The notes: generated from the sequence alone by a model not told the origin. Shown: positions 36,708 through 46,129, numbered from the stretch's first letter. The stretch is DNA of 64,000 nucleotides from Pseudomonas sp. St316 (GCF_018325905.1 NZ_AP021901.1:3100001-3164000), one strand, 5' to 3'. Program-made: numbers and translations.

Positions 36708-39700
36708 ATGAACCTCTCCGGCCCGTTCATCAGGCGCCCGGTGGCGACCATGCTCCTGAGCTTCGCCATCGTGCTGCTCGGTGGCGTGTGCTTCGGCCTT
36801 TTGCCGGTTTCGCCGCTGCCGCAAATGGATTTCCCGGTGATCGTGGTCCAGGCCAACCTGCCAGGGGCCAGCCCCGAGGTGATGGCTTCGACGGTGGCTA
36901 CGCCCCTGGAACGCTCCTTCGGCGCCATCGCCGGGGTCAACACCATGAGCAGCCGTTCCAGCCAGGGCTCTACCCGCGTCATCCTGCAATTCGACCTGGA
37001 CCGTGACATCAACGGTGCCGCCCGGGAAGTGCAGGCGGCCATCAATGCGTCGCGCAACCTGTTGCCCAGCGGCATGCGCAGTATGCCGACCTATAAGAAG
37101 GTCAACCCGTCCCAGGCGCCGATCATGGTGTTGTCGCTGACCTCGGATGTGTTGAAAAAAGGCCAGCTCTACGACCTGGCGTCGACCATCCTGTCCCAGA
37201 GCCTGTCGCAGGTATCGGGCGTCGGCGAGGTACAGATTGGCGGCAGCTCGTTGCCGGCGGTGCGCATCGAACTGGAGCCGCATCTGCTCAACCAGTACGG
37301 CGTGGCCCTCGATGACGTGCGCACCGCGGTTGCCGATAGCAACGTGCGCCGGCCCAAGGGGTCGGTGGAGGACGATCAGCGAATGTGGCAGGTCCAGGCC
37401 AACGATCAGTTGGAGAAGGCCAAGGACTACGAAACGCTGGTCATCCGTTACCAGGATGGTTCGGTATTGCGGCTCAAGGACGTGGCGAAAGTTACCGACA
37501 GCGTCGAGGATCGCTACAACAGCGGCTTCTTCAACAACGATGCCGCCGTGTTGCTGGTGATCAACCGCCAGGCCGGGGCCAACATCATCGAGACGGTCAA
37601 TGAAATCAAGGCGCAGTTGCCGGCGTTGCAGGCCGTGCTGCCGGCCAACGTCAAGCTGAACCTGGCCATGGACCGCTCGCCCGTGATCAAGGCCACCCTG
37701 CATGAAGCGGAAATGACCCTGCTGATCGCCGTCGCCCTGGTGGTGCTGGTGGTGTTCCTGTTCCTCGGTAACTTCCGTGCCTCCCTGATCCCGACCCTGG
37801 CCGTGCCGGTGTCGCTGGTGGGCACGTTTGCGGTGATGTACCTGTACGGTTTCTCCCTGAACAACCTGTCGTTGATGGCGTTGATCCTGGCGACCGGGTT
37901 GGTGGTGGACGATGCCATCGTGGTGCTGGAGAACATCTCCCGGCATATCGACGAAGGCGTCCCTCCTATGACGGCAGCGTACAGGGGGGCCGAAGAGGTG
38001 GGTTTCACCTTGCTGTCGATGAACGTCTCGCTGGTGGCGGTGTTCCTGTCGATCCTGTTCATGGGCGGGATCATCGAGAGCCTGTTCCGCGAATTCTCCA
38101 TTACCCTGGCGGCGTCCATCGTGGTCTCACTGGTGGTCTCGCTGACCCTCACGCCGATGCTCTGCGCCCGCTGGCTCAAACCTCACGTGCCGGGGCAGGA
38201 AAACCGCCTGCAGCGCTGGAGTCAGCGCCTCAATGAACGAATGGTCCGTGGTTACGCCATTAGCCTGGACTGGGTACTGCGCCATCGACGCCTGACCCTG
38301 CTGAGCCTGCTGGTGACCATCGGCGTGAACGTCGCGTTGTATGTGGTGGTGCCGAAAACCTTCATGCCACAGCAGGACACCGGCCAACTGATCGGTTTTG
38401 TGCGTGGCGACGATGGGCTGTCCTTCAACGTGATGCAGCCGAAGATGGAAATCTTCCGCCGCGCCGTGCTCAAGGACGAGGCGGTGCAAAGCGTCGCCGG
38501 TTTCATCGGTGGTAACAACGGCACCAACAACGCCTTCATGCTGGTGCGCCTCAAGCCGATCAAGGAACGCAATATTTCTGCACAAAAGGTCATCGAGCGC
38601 CTTCGTAAAGAAATGCCCAAGGTCCCTGGCGCTCAGTTGATGCTGATGGCCGACCAGGACTTGCAGTTCGGTGGCGGTCGCGAGCAGACCACCTCGCAGT
38701 ATTCCTACATCCTGCAAAGCGCGGACCTGGCGTCGCTGCGCACCTGGTACCCCAAGGTCGTGGCGGCCTTCCGGGCCCTGCCGGAGCTGACCGCCATCGA
38801 TGCCCGCGACGGTGGTGGGGCGCAGCAGGTGACGCTGGTGGTGGACCGCGACCAGGCCAAGCGCCTGGGCATCGACATGGACATGGTCACTGCGGTGCTC
38901 AACAACGCCTACAGCCAGCGGCAGATATCGACCATCTACGACAGCCTCAACCAGTACCAGGTGGTGATGGAGGTCAATCCCAAGTATGCCCAGGATCCGA
39001 GTACCCTCGAGCAGGTCCAGGTGATCACCGCCGATGGCGCGCGCGTACCGCTGTCGGCCATTGCCCACTACGAGAACAGCCTGGAGGACGACCGGGTCAG
39101 CCATGAAGGCCAGTTCGCGTCCGAGGGCATTTCCTTCGACATGGCCGAAGGTGTCACGGTGGAGCAGGGCACCGCGGCCATCGAGCGGGCGCTTGCCAAG
39201 GTTGGGATGCCCGAGGATGTCATCGCGAAAATGGCCGGCACCGCCGATGCGTTCGCCGCCACCCAGAAAAGCCAGCCGTTCATGATTCTTGGGGCGTTGC
39301 TGGCGGTGTACCTGGTGTTGGGTGTGCTCTATGAAAGCTACATCCATCCTCTGACCATCCTGTCTACGTTGCCATCGGCCGGGGTCGGCGCGTTGCTGTC
39401 GATCTACGCGCTGGGTGGCGAGTTCAGCCTGATCTCGCTGTTGGGGCTGTTCCTGCTGATCGGCGTGGTGAAGAAAAACGCCATCCTGATGATCGATCTG
39501 GCGTTGCAACTGGAACGGGCCGGACAGACACCACTGGAGTCGATCCGCAGCGCTTGCCTGCTGCGGTTGCGGCCGATCCTGATGACCACGCTGGCGGCGA
39601 TCCTTGGCGCCTTGCCGCTGTTGCTCGGCGCCGCCGAAGGCTCGGAAATGCGCCAGCCATTGGGCCTGACCATCATCGGTGGATTGGTGTTCAGCCAGGT

Positions 39701-39812
39701 ACTGACGCTCTACACCACCCCGGTGGTTTACCTTTATCTCGACAAGCTGCGCCATCGCTTCAATCGCTGGCGTGGCGTGCGCACTGATGCTGCCCTGGAA
39801 ACTGCGCTATGA
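36708..39812 (+). CDS. mdtC: RND multidrug efflux transporter MdtC/MuxC
   Basis: A 1034-residue RND pump, paralogous to MdtB. Signatures are FIRRPVATMLLSFAIVLLGG at the start, GLVVDDAIVVLENISRHIDEG in helix 4 and EGSEMRQPLGLTIIGGLVFS near the end. Together with MdtB it forms the mixed pump. The start is ATG 36708 (GGAGCGGCAGCC upstream). Its stop overlaps the outer-membrane channel gene by four bases, so the channel is translationally coupled to it. Confidence 0.95.
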   Translation: MNLSGPFIRRPVATMLLSFAIVLLGGVCFGLLPVSPLPQMDFPVIVVQANLPGASPEVMASTVATPLERSFGAIAGVNTMSSRSSQGSTRVILQFDLDRDINGAAREVQAAINASRNLLPSGMRSMPTYKKVNPSQAPIMVLSLTSDVLKKGQLYDLASTILSQSLSQVSGVGEVQIGGSSLPAVRIELEPHLLNQYGVALDDVRTAVADSNVRRPKGSVEDDQRMWQVQANDQLEKAKDYETLVIRYQDGSVLRLKDVAKVTDSVEDRYNSGFFNNDAAVLLVINRQAGANIIETVNEIKAQLPALQAVLPANVKLNLAMDRSPVIKATLHEAEMTLLIAVALVVLVVFLFLGNFRASLIPTLAVPVSLVGTFAVMYLYGFSLNNLSLMALILATGLVVDDAIVVLENISRHIDEGVPPMTAAYRGAEEVGFTLLSMNVSLVAVFLSILFMGGIIESLFREFSITLAASIVVSLVVSLTLTPMLCARWLKPHVPGQENRLQRWSQRLNERMVRGYAISLDWVLRHRRLTLLSLLVTIGVNVALYVVVPKTFMPQQDTGQLIGFVRGDDGLSFNVMQPKMEIFRRAVLKDEAVQSVAGFIGGNNGTNNAFMLVRLKPIKERNISAQKVIERLRKEMPKVPGAQLMLMADQDLQFGGGREQTTSQYSYILQSADLASLRTWYPKVVAAFRALPELTAIDARDGGGAQQVTLVVDRDQAKRLGIDMDMVTAVLNNAYSQRQISTIYDSLNQYQVVMEVNPKYAQDPSTLEQVQVITADGARVPLSAIAHYENSLEDDRVSHEGQFASEGISFDMAEGVTVEQGTAAIERALAKVGMPEDVIAKMAGTADAFAATQKSQPFMILGALLAVYLVLGVLYESYIHPLTILSTLPSAGVGALLSIYALGGEFSLISLLGLFLLIGVVKKNAILMIDLALQLERAGQTPLESIRSACLLRLRPILMTTLAAILGALPLLLGAAEGSEMRQPLGLTIIGGLVFSQVLTLYTTPVVYLYLDKLRHRFNRWRGVRTDAALETAL

Positions 39813-41299
39813 CCGACCGTTCGCCTTTCAATCTTGCCGCAATGCTGGCGACCGCCCGTGGCTCGCGGGTGCTGAGCCTGGCGCTGTGCGTGGCGATGCT
39901 CAGTGCCTGCGCCGTCGGCCCGGATTATCAACGTCCCCAGGCTAGCGCCCCGGTGCAATACAAGGAGGCCCAGGGCTGGCGCCAGGCCAACCCCAGCGAT
40001 GCGTTGGCCCGCGGCGCCTGGTGGGAGCTGTACGGCGATGCGCAACTCAATGGCCTGGTGGACAAGCTCAATGCGTCCAACCAGACCGTGGCCCAGGCCG
40101 ACGCCCAATACCGGCAGGCCCGGGCGCTGGTGCGCAATGCCCGTGGTGCATTTTTCCCCACCGTCGACCTGAGCGTTGGCAAGACGCGCTCCAGCCAGGG
40201 CACCGGCAGCAGCAGTTCGAGCCTGAGCAGTTCGTCCAGCGGCATTCGCGACACCTACAACGCCCAGGCCGGCGTCAGTTGGGAGGCGGACGTGTGGGGC
40301 AAGCTGCGCCGCACCCTGGAAGCCGACGAGGCGAGCGCCCAAGCCAGTTTTGCCGACCTGGCGGCGATGCGCCTGAGCCAGCAGTCGGAGCTGGTGCAGA
40401 ACTACTTGCAGTTGCGGGTGATCGATGAACAGAAGCGCCTGTTGCAGAACACCGTCGACAACTATCAGCGCTCCTTGAAAATGACCGAGAACCAGTATCG
40501 TGCCGGCGTCTCCGGCAAGGACGCGGTGGCCCAGGCGCAAAACCAGCTCAAGACCACCCAGGGCGACCTGATCGACCTGATCTGGCAACGGGCCCAGTTT
40601 GAAAACGCCATTGCCGTGCTGGTCGGCCTGCCGCCGGCCGAATTCAACCTGGCCGAGACCCAGGACATCCCCTCGCTGCCGCAGATCCCGGTGGCGCTGC
40701 CGTCGCAGTTGCTCGAACGCCGGCCGGACATCGCCTCTGCAGAACGCTCGGTGATGGCCGCCAATGCCAATATCGGCGTGGCCAAGGCCGCTTATTACCC
40801 GGACCTGACCCTGAGCCTCAGTGGCGGCTACAGCAGCAGTACCTACGACAACTGGGTGAGCGTGCCGAACCGCTTCTGGTCGGTAGGGCCGCAACTGGCG
40901 ATGACGCTGTTCGATGGCGGCCAGCGTTCGGCAGAGGTCGACCGTACCGTCGCAGCCTACGACCAGACCGTCGCCACCTATCGCCAGACCGTGCTTGACG
41001 GCTTGCGCGAGGTGGAAAACTACATGATCCAGCTCAAGGTGCTGGAAGACGAAGCCCGCGTGCGCCAGGAAGCCCTGGACGCCGCCCGCGAGTCCCTGCG
41101 CTTGACGCAAAACCAGTACAAGGCCGGGTTGATTGCCTACCTCGACGTGGTGACCGTCCAGGCCACCGCGCTGAGCAACGAACGCAGCATGCTGAGCCTG
41201 CAACAGAGTCGCTTGATTGCCAGCGTGCAGTTGATCGCCGCGCTGGGCGGCGGATGGGACGGGCAGATGCAGGCGAGCGAACAAGCTGCAGCGCACTGA
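39809..41299 (+). CDS. opmB: OprM/NodT-family outer-membrane efflux lipoprotein (OpmB-like)
   Basis: A 496-residue TolC-like channel. The signal peptide ends in the lipobox LSAC with the lipidated Cys at 34. The start of the mature protein (AVGPDYQRPQASAPVQY) and the two internal repeats of helical hairpins (QADAQYRQARALVRNARGAFFPTV in the first, RRPDIASAERSVMAANANIG in the second) are typical. Its place as the last gene of mdtABC matches opmB of the muxABC-opmB operon. A small Ser-rich stretch (TGSSSSSLSSSSSG) lies in the first extracellular loop. A REPIN doublet follows. Confidence 0.93.
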   Translation: MTDRSPFNLAAMLATARGSRVLSLALCVAMLSACAVGPDYQRPQASAPVQYKEAQGWRQANPSDALARGAWWELYGDAQLNGLVDKLNASNQTVAQADAQYRQARALVRNARGAFFPTVDLSVGKTRSSQGTGSSSSSLSSSSSGIRDTYNAQAGVSWEADVWGKLRRTLEADEASAQASFADLAAMRLSQQSELVQNYLQLRVIDEQKRLLQNTVDNYQRSLKMTENQYRAGVSGKDAVAQAQNQLKTTQGDLIDLIWQRAQFENAIAVLVGLPPAEFNLAETQDIPSLPQIPVALPSQLLERRPDIASAERSVMAANANIGVAKAAYYPDLTLSLSGGYSSSTYDNWVSVPNRFWSVGPQLAMTLFDGGQRSAEVDRTVAAYDQTVATYRQTVLDGLREVENYMIQLKVLEDEARVRQEALDAARESLRLTQNQYKAGLIAYLDVVTVQATALSNERSMLSLQQSRLIASVQLIAALGGGWDGQMQASEQAAAH

Positions 41300-41316
41300 T
41301 ACCCACCACTGTCCCT

Positions 41317-41404
41317 GTGGGAGCGAGCTTGCTCGCGAAGCGGTGGTTCAGCTTGCAGAAATGTTGACTGAGCAGCAGCCATCGCGAGCAAGCTCGCTCC
41401 CACA
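41317..41404. repeat. REPIN doublet
   Basis: gtgggagcgagcttgctcgc and an inverted copy flank a short spacer, directly after the efflux operon. Confidence 0.88.
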
Positions 41405-41513
41405 GTGGCTTGCGGTGGAGTCAGTCCCGCTTTTGGCCGATGCACTGCCTACGTCCTGTCGCGATGGCTTGTTATAGTTCAAGCTTCTTTTCAGTCGGTA
41501 AAGGATCACTGCC

Positions 41514-42326
41514 ATGTCGCAATACCAAGCGTTCAGCGTCGAACTTGCAGACAACATTGCCCATGTGCAGATCAATCGCCCGGAAAAGATCAATTCGATG
41601 AACGCCGCGTTCTGGAGCGAGATCATCGAGATCTTCCAATGGATCGACGACACCGATGCCGTACGGGTGGTGGTGCTCAGCGGCGCCGGCAAGCATTTTT
41701 CTTCGGGGATAGACCTGATGATGCTGGCAGGCGTGGCCAACGAACTGGGCAAGGATGTGGGGCGCAATGCGCGGCTGCTGCGGCGCAAGATCCTGCAACT
41801 GCAAGCTTCGTTCAACGCCGTGGACAATTGCCGCAAACCGGTACTCGCCGCGATCCAGGGCTATTGCCTGGGCGGCGCCATCGACCTGATTTCAGCGTGC
41901 GACATGCGCTATGCCGCCGAGGATGCCCAGTTCTCCATCAAGGAGATCGATATCGGCATGGCCGCCGATGTTGGTACATTGCAACGCTTGCCCCGGATCA
42001 TCGGGGACGGCATGCTGCGTGAACTCGCTTATACGGGGCGCACCTTCGGTGCCGACGAAGCGCGCAGCATCGGCCTGGTCAATCGTGTCTACAGTGACAC
42101 CGCCAGCCTGCTCGACGGCGTGATGGGCATCGCCCGGGAAATTGCCGCCAAGTCGCCGATTGCCGTGACCGGCACCAAGGAAATGATCAGCTACATGCGC
42201 GACCACCGCATCGACGACGGCCTGGAATACGTCGCCACCTGGAACGCCGCCATGTTGCAATCGACTGACCTGCGCGGGGCCATGGCCGCCCATATGAGCA
42301 AACAGAAACCCGAATTTCTGGATTGA
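41514..42326 (+). CDS. Crotonase family, delta3,5-delta2,4-dienoyl-CoA isomerase-like
   Basis: A 270-residue crotonase. Visible are the CoA-binding loop RPEKINSMNAAFW, the first oxyanion-hole segment SGAGKHFSSGIDL, the second IQGYCLGGAIDLI, and the acidic pair in FSIKEIDIGMAADVGTLQRLP. The last block is characteristic of dienoyl-CoA isomerases (ECH1 group) rather than of plain enoyl-CoA hydratases. Its role would be beta-oxidation of unsaturated fatty acids. No other fatty-acid genes are adjacent; nudC starts seven bases after its stop. Confidence 0.88.
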   Translation: MSQYQAFSVELADNIAHVQINRPEKINSMNAAFWSEIIEIFQWIDDTDAVRVVVLSGAGKHFSSGIDLMMLAGVANELGKDVGRNARLLRRKILQLQASFNAVDNCRKPVLAAIQGYCLGGAIDLISACDMRYAAEDAQFSIKEIDIGMAADVGTLQRLPRIIGDGMLRELAYTGRTFGADEARSIGLVNRVYSDTASLLDGVMGIAREIAAKSPIAVTGTKEMISYMRDHRIDDGLEYVATWNAAMLQSTDLRGAMAAHMSKQKPEFLD

Positions 42327-42332
42327 CTGACC

Positions 42333-43162
42333 ATGATTTCACGCTGGACCACCGCAGTACTCGATACCGCTCTTCCTGGCGGCTGGGCCGTTGCCCGCTG
42401 TCCGGAGGGCTTTCTGTTCGATGACAACGGCGCGCTGTTCCCCGCGAATGGCTCAAGCGCCAAGACCTGTCGATCCTCGCCGAGCACGGCATCGGTCACC
42501 TGGATGGCGAACCGGTCTACCTGTTGGAGTTGCACAGCCCACTGGACATACCAGGCTGCAACTGGAAAGGCCTGCGGGCGTTCATGCTCGAAGGCGACCA
42601 CACGCTGTACAAGGTGTTGGGCTATGCCGCGCAGATCGGCACCTGGGCCCGGGAACATCGTTTCTGTGGCAGTTGCGGCAAGCGCATGGGCCAGATTCCG
42701 CTGGAACGGGCCATGTACTGCGATGCCTGCGACCTGCGCCACTATCCGCGGATTTCACCGAGCATGATCGTGTTGATCACTCGCGGCGATGAGGTCCTGC
42801 TGGCCCGTTCGCCGCGTTTCGTCCCGGGCGTCTACAGCACCCTGGCGGGGTTTGCCGAGCCGGGTGAGTCGGCCGAGGATTGCCTGGTGCGTGAGGTTCG
42901 CGAGGAAGTCAGCATCGAGGTGAAGAACATCCAGTACATGGGCAGCCAGTGCTGGCCGTTCCCTCATTCGATGATGCTCGGTTTCCACGCTGAATATGCC
43001 GGTGGCGATATCGTGCCCCAGGAAGATGAAATCGAGGACGCCCAGTGGTTCAACGTCCATGACTTGCCACCGTTGCCGGCTTCACGTTCCATCGCCCGCT
43101 ACCTGATCGACCTGTATGTGGCGCGGCGCCTAGGCCATGCTGAACCAGTGCTGCCAGGCTAG
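42333..43162 (+). pseudogene. nudC: NudC NADH pyrophosphatase, interrupted by a one-base frameshift
   Basis: The reading frame starting at 42333 (MISRWTTAVLDT) runs normally to FDDNGALFP, then goes out of frame at a run of four C (42440-42443). Adding one C there joins it to the frame that continues [16 protein letters not shown] and then carries all NudC marks: a zinc ribbon with Cys-x2-Cys pairs ([13 protein letters not shown]), the Nudix box ([20 protein letters not shown]) and the SQCWPFPHS motif. The rejoined protein would have 276 residues, about normal for NudC. It removes NAD caps from RNA and hydrolyses NADH. The break is either a sequencing error or an inactivating mutation. Confidence 0.85.
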
Positions 43163-43907
43163 GCGCACGGTCAAGCCCAGCACCACGGTGATGAACACCG
43201 GTCGGATGAACTTCGCACCGCCACTGATGGCGGTGCGAGCGCCGAAGAACGCGCCGACCATCACCGACAGGCCCATGCTCAGGCCGATGACCCAGTCCAC
43301 TTGCCCGGAAAAGATGAACACCGACAGCGCCGCGATGTTGCTGACGAAGTTCATGCTGCGTGCCACGCCACTGGCCTTGACCAGGTCGATGGGGTAGAGC
43401 AGCAGACTGCTGACCGTCCAGAACGCGCCCGTACCCGGCCCGGCCACCCCGTCATAGAAACCCAGGCTGAAGCCTTGGGACGATTGCCATGTCTTCTTGA
43501 TCGGGGCATCGCTGTCCAGCGGTGCCTTGGGCGTGCCGCCGAACAACAAGTACAGGCCACAGGCGAAGACGATCACCGGCAGCATCTTGTTCAGCCATTC
43601 GGCGGGCAGGTAATGAGCGACGATGGCGCCGGTCAGGGCACCGACCAGGGTGCCGACGAGGGCATGTGTCCACTGCCGTGGATGAAACAGCTTGCGTCTG
43701 TAGAAGGTGAAGCTGGCCGTCGCCGAACCGAAGGTCGAACTGAGTTTGTTGGTCCCCAGGACCAGATGGGGGCAAACCTGCCGTCAGCAGGGCAGGCGTG
43801 GTCAACAGCCCACCGCCACCGGCAATGGCATCAATGAAGCCGGCAATGAACGCGACAACAGCAAGGATAGCGAGGGTAGTGAGGTCAACGCTGAGTTCAA
43901 AAGGCAT
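43130..43907 (-). pseudogene. TauE/SafE-family permease, interrupted by a frameshift
   Basis: The minus-strand frame from 43907 reads FELSVDLTTLAILAVVAFIA, then FIDAIAGGGGLLTTPALLTAGLPP, the conserved start of the TauE/SafE sulfite-exporter/anion permease family. It leaves frame at a run of five G on the plus strand (43768-43772). The expected continuation HLVLGTNKLSSTFGSATASF is in the next frame and runs to the stop at 43130, ending [21 protein letters not shown]. Two added bases or one removed would restore a protein of about 259 residues with eight helices. Its 3' end overlaps nudC by 33 bases, tail to tail. Confidence 0.82.
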
Positions 43908-44011
43908 GGAATAGGCTTATTTAGCAGATCGCAGAAGGGCTGCGGGGAAGGCCGGTATGTTACCCATAATGGTGCAGGGCTGCGACAACCTCTAAGATCG
44001 GCGACATTCCC

Positions 44012-44053
44012 TGTGGCGAGGGAGCTTGCTCCCGCTGGGCTGCGCAGCAGCCC
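44012..44053. repeat. Half REP element
   Basis: A single tgtggcgagggagcttgctc plus ccgctgggctgcgcagcagcc, without the opposing copy. It lies in the gap between the permease gene and the tRNA promoter; no gene is supported in the rest of that gap. Confidence 0.75.
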
Positions 44054-44141
44054 CAAAAAGCTTTCCACCCTCCACCTGACACCCGAATGTGTTTGTCTGG
44101 CGGAAGTGGCCGCTGGACGATTTTTTTTTGAAATCAAGGGG

Positions 44142-44170
44142 TTGTCAGCCTAGGCAAATGAGTACATAAT
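44142..44170 (+). promoter_or_regulatory. Strong sigma-70 promoter of the tRNA-Cys/tRNA-Leu unit
   Basis: TTGTCA, exactly 17 bases, then CATAAT, followed by a GC-rich discriminator (tgcgccc), as in stable-RNA promoters. Transcription would begin near 44177 and give a leader of about 120 bases before tRNA-Cys. Confidence 0.75.
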
Positions 44171-44299
44171 TGCGCCCATCGAACGCACTGGGACGTAAAA
44201 AATCTCAATGTTTTCAAGGAGATAGCGGCGCCCAGGTGCCCTGTATCCCGATCAGTTTGTACTGCGGTTGATGTGGCAGTATCGCATCAAGCGTTCTGA

Positions 44300-44373
44300 G
44301 GCCGAATAGCAAAATGGTTATGCAGTGGATTGCAAATCCACCTACGCCGGTTCGATTCCGACTTCGGCCTCCA
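44300..44373 (+). tRNA. tRNA-Cys (GCA)
   Basis: A cloverleaf can be drawn: acceptor GGCCGAA / TTCGGCC, anticodon stem GTGGA / TCCAC with loop TTGCAAA (anticodon GCA), T arm CCGG-TTCGATT-CCG, and encoded CCA at 44371-44373. Confidence 0.95.
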
Positions 44374-44377
44374 CTTT

Positions 44378-44420
44378 TAAAAAGCTCTGTAGATCTATGA
44401 TTTACGGAGCTTTTTTATTT
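44378..44420 (+). terminator. Hairpin terminator after tRNA-Cys
   Basis: aaaaagctc pairs with gagctttttt around an inner gta/tac helix, followed by tattt. It may only partly stop transcription, because tRNA-Leu follows 150 bases on. Confidence 0.7.
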
Positions 44421-44566
44421 GTGAAGCATTGAAAGCTTTTGTCTTTAAAAGCACATGAGCGACCTTGCTTCACAGGGGAGGGATGTATATATTCCCCCTC
44501 TTGCTGCACGAGCCAGGACATCGGCCTCTGGATTTTGCCGACGTTCCCATGGCTAATCGCGCTACC

Positions 44567-44653
44567 GCCCGAATGGCGAAACTGGTAGACGCATGGGACT
44601 TAAAATCCCCCGCTCGTAAGGGCGTGCCGGTTCGATTCCGGCTTCGGGCACCA
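44567..44653 (+). tRNA. tRNA-Leu (TAA)
   Basis: A class II tRNA of 87 bases: acceptor GCCCGAA / TTCGGGC, anticodon loop with TAA in gggacttaaaatccc, a variable arm (ccgctcgtaagggcg), T arm GCCGGTTCGATTCCGGC and encoded CCA. Confidence 0.95.
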
Positions 44654-44661
44654 TCTAAAAT

Positions 44662-44705
44662 CAAGGGTTTGCGAGCGAAAGCTAATGCAAACCCTTGTTC
44701 GTTTC
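44662..44705 (+). terminator. Terminator after tRNA-Leu
   Basis: caagggtttgc and gcaaacccttg form an 11-bp stem, followed by ttcgtttct. It is nine bases beyond the tRNA 3' end. Confidence 0.8.
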
Positions 44706-44866
44706 TGCTTCTGAAAACTGCTGCCGGAACGCAGTCCAAGCCTGCGGGTATTTTCAAGCGCAAGCCTCTACACTCGGCGTTGAGATTAGCAAGGTAAGTG
44801 GTCTGGCGGTCATGTCCTCCAGGCCCTGCCCAGTGCGCTAATCCTTTAACCATGGAGAGGTAACGA

Positions 44867-45349
44867 GTGAAAGCAATCGCAACGATGAGTCTGTTGGCCT
44901 TGATGAGCAGCGCTGTATACGCTGGGGAGACAACGTCCGCTGATGGAAAAACGCTGGCCGTGAACTTTGGCGAGCCGACCGTTAAACAAGTTCTGCATTA
45001 CCGGAAAATGTACGATAAGAAACCCTTTCCCGATGCGGAAATTTATTACTACAGCAACGGTTTGTACAAAATCATCTCTCAGGGAGAAAATCATTACGGT
45101 GTCTACGTCTTGCAGGGCCAGCACACCGACGAGACATACACCGTGAAGTTCATCTCCCTGCCTTCCCTGGACTGGGGAAATAAAACGGCGTATCACCAGC
45201 TCACCTTCATTCGAGGTGATGCACAAAACGTCTTTATCCAGAACGCAATTGTCGACACTGGCGAGGCGATAGCCCAGCAGAACGGGACCTATACGCAGGA
45301 AAAAAATACTGTGGTCAATCCGATCAGTACCGCCTGGCAGAAAAAGTGA
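44867..45349 (+). CDS. Exported hypothetical protein
   Basis: A 160-residue protein with a signal peptide (MKAIATMSLLALMSSAVYAGE), so it is periplasmic or secreted. I do not recognise a family. The mature part is rich in Tyr, Lys and Asn (YRKMYDKKPFPDAEIYYYSNGLYKI is 25 residues of such sequence, at about residues 45-69). Its coding sequence is more AT-rich than most neighbours, which hints at recent acquisition next to the tRNA genes. Start is GTG 44867 with GAGAGG upstream. Confidence 0.75.
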   Translation: MKAIATMSLLALMSSAVYAGETTSADGKTLAVNFGEPTVKQVLHYRKMYDKKPFPDAEIYYYSNGLYKIISQGENHYGVYVLQGQHTDETYTVKFISLPSLDWGNKTAYHQLTFIRGDAQNVFIQNAIVDTGEAIAQQNGTYTQEKNTVVNPISTAWQKK

Positions 45350-45422
45350 GCCTGTTGCCCTCCAGTCCAGCGGCTGATGGCAGATTTTCGGGCAACTTTT
45401 TATAATCTAATTTCTATAAAAC

Positions 45423-45456
45423 AATAGGTTGCATGATGTTTCTCATGCAACCTATT
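45423..45456. terminator. 14-bp perfect inverted repeat, probable terminator of the NUDIX gene
   Basis: aataggttgcatga and tcatgcaacctatt pair exactly around tgtttc. On the minus strand the stem is followed by gttttat, so it most likely ends the convergent NUDIX transcript; it could also end the upstream plus-strand gene. Confidence 0.65.
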
Positions 45457-45480
45457 CGGGTGGTCATCACTGCTGGTGCT

Positions 45481-45843
45481 TCACAACCGCCGCCGAAACG
45501 CCTCAAGAATGTCCCGCGTCCCCTTTTTCATTTGCAGTTGGGCAATGGCGTCCAGCGGGTGCCAGAGGCAATCGCTGATTTCATTCTGTGGCTTGGCCGC
45601 CGTCGTGTCGCTGACCGACGCTTCGAACACATGATGTTCGGTTTGCCCGTCACTGATTCGCATCAAGTAGAGCAGGTTCTCGACGTTCAGGCCGGTTTCT
45701 TCTGCCAATTCCCGGATGGCTGCCCCGGCATGGGTTTCGCCGCGCTCGACGGTACCGCCCGGCAACGCCCAGCGGCTATTGGCTTTGCGAACCAGGAGGA
45801 TGTGGCGATTTTCCTCGCAGATGACGGTCGCTCGAATTTTCAT
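45481..45843 (-). CDS. NUDIX hydrolase
   Basis: A 120-residue single-domain NUDIX enzyme. The Nudix box is complete: G-x5-E-x7-REU-x-EE in GGTVERGETHAGAAIRELAEETGL. The start MKIRATVICEENRHILLVRK is a typical first strand. Substrate (nucleoside diphosphate derivative or similar) cannot be read. An upstream in-frame ATG at 45906 would add 21 residues; the one at 45843 gives the usual family start, though neither has a strong ribosome-binding site. Confidence 0.85.
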   Translation of the reverse strand: MKIRATVICEENRHILLVRKANSRWALPGGTVERGETHAGAAIRELAEETGLNVENLLYLMRISDGQTEHHVFEASVSDTTAAKPQNEISDCLWHPLDAIAQLQMKKGTRDILEAFRRRL

Positions 45844-46129
45844 GGTCGTGCTCGATCTGTGACTGTCATTAAACTGAAATATAACTGCAATATTTGAGCC
45901 TGGCATTATCTGCTTCGCTCAAATCCCGAGTTTTTCAAGGTCTTATCCAATACGACCGCGACGGAGCGGGAAAGAGTGAGCTTATTTCAGGCCGCCGTCG
46001 TTCCAGTCCAATCTCTCCGACCGCTAGCACTAGGCTTTCGACCGGTTATCGCCTCAAATGAATCAGCTTCAAAAAAATGAATCCATGTTGGGTGCATTGG
46101 CCGGCCCCGGTAGGGGAAGGAAGCGAGAA

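Noticed and set aside
38127..39755. 542-residue frame antisense to mdtC
   Set aside because: Shadow frame of a conserved pump gene.
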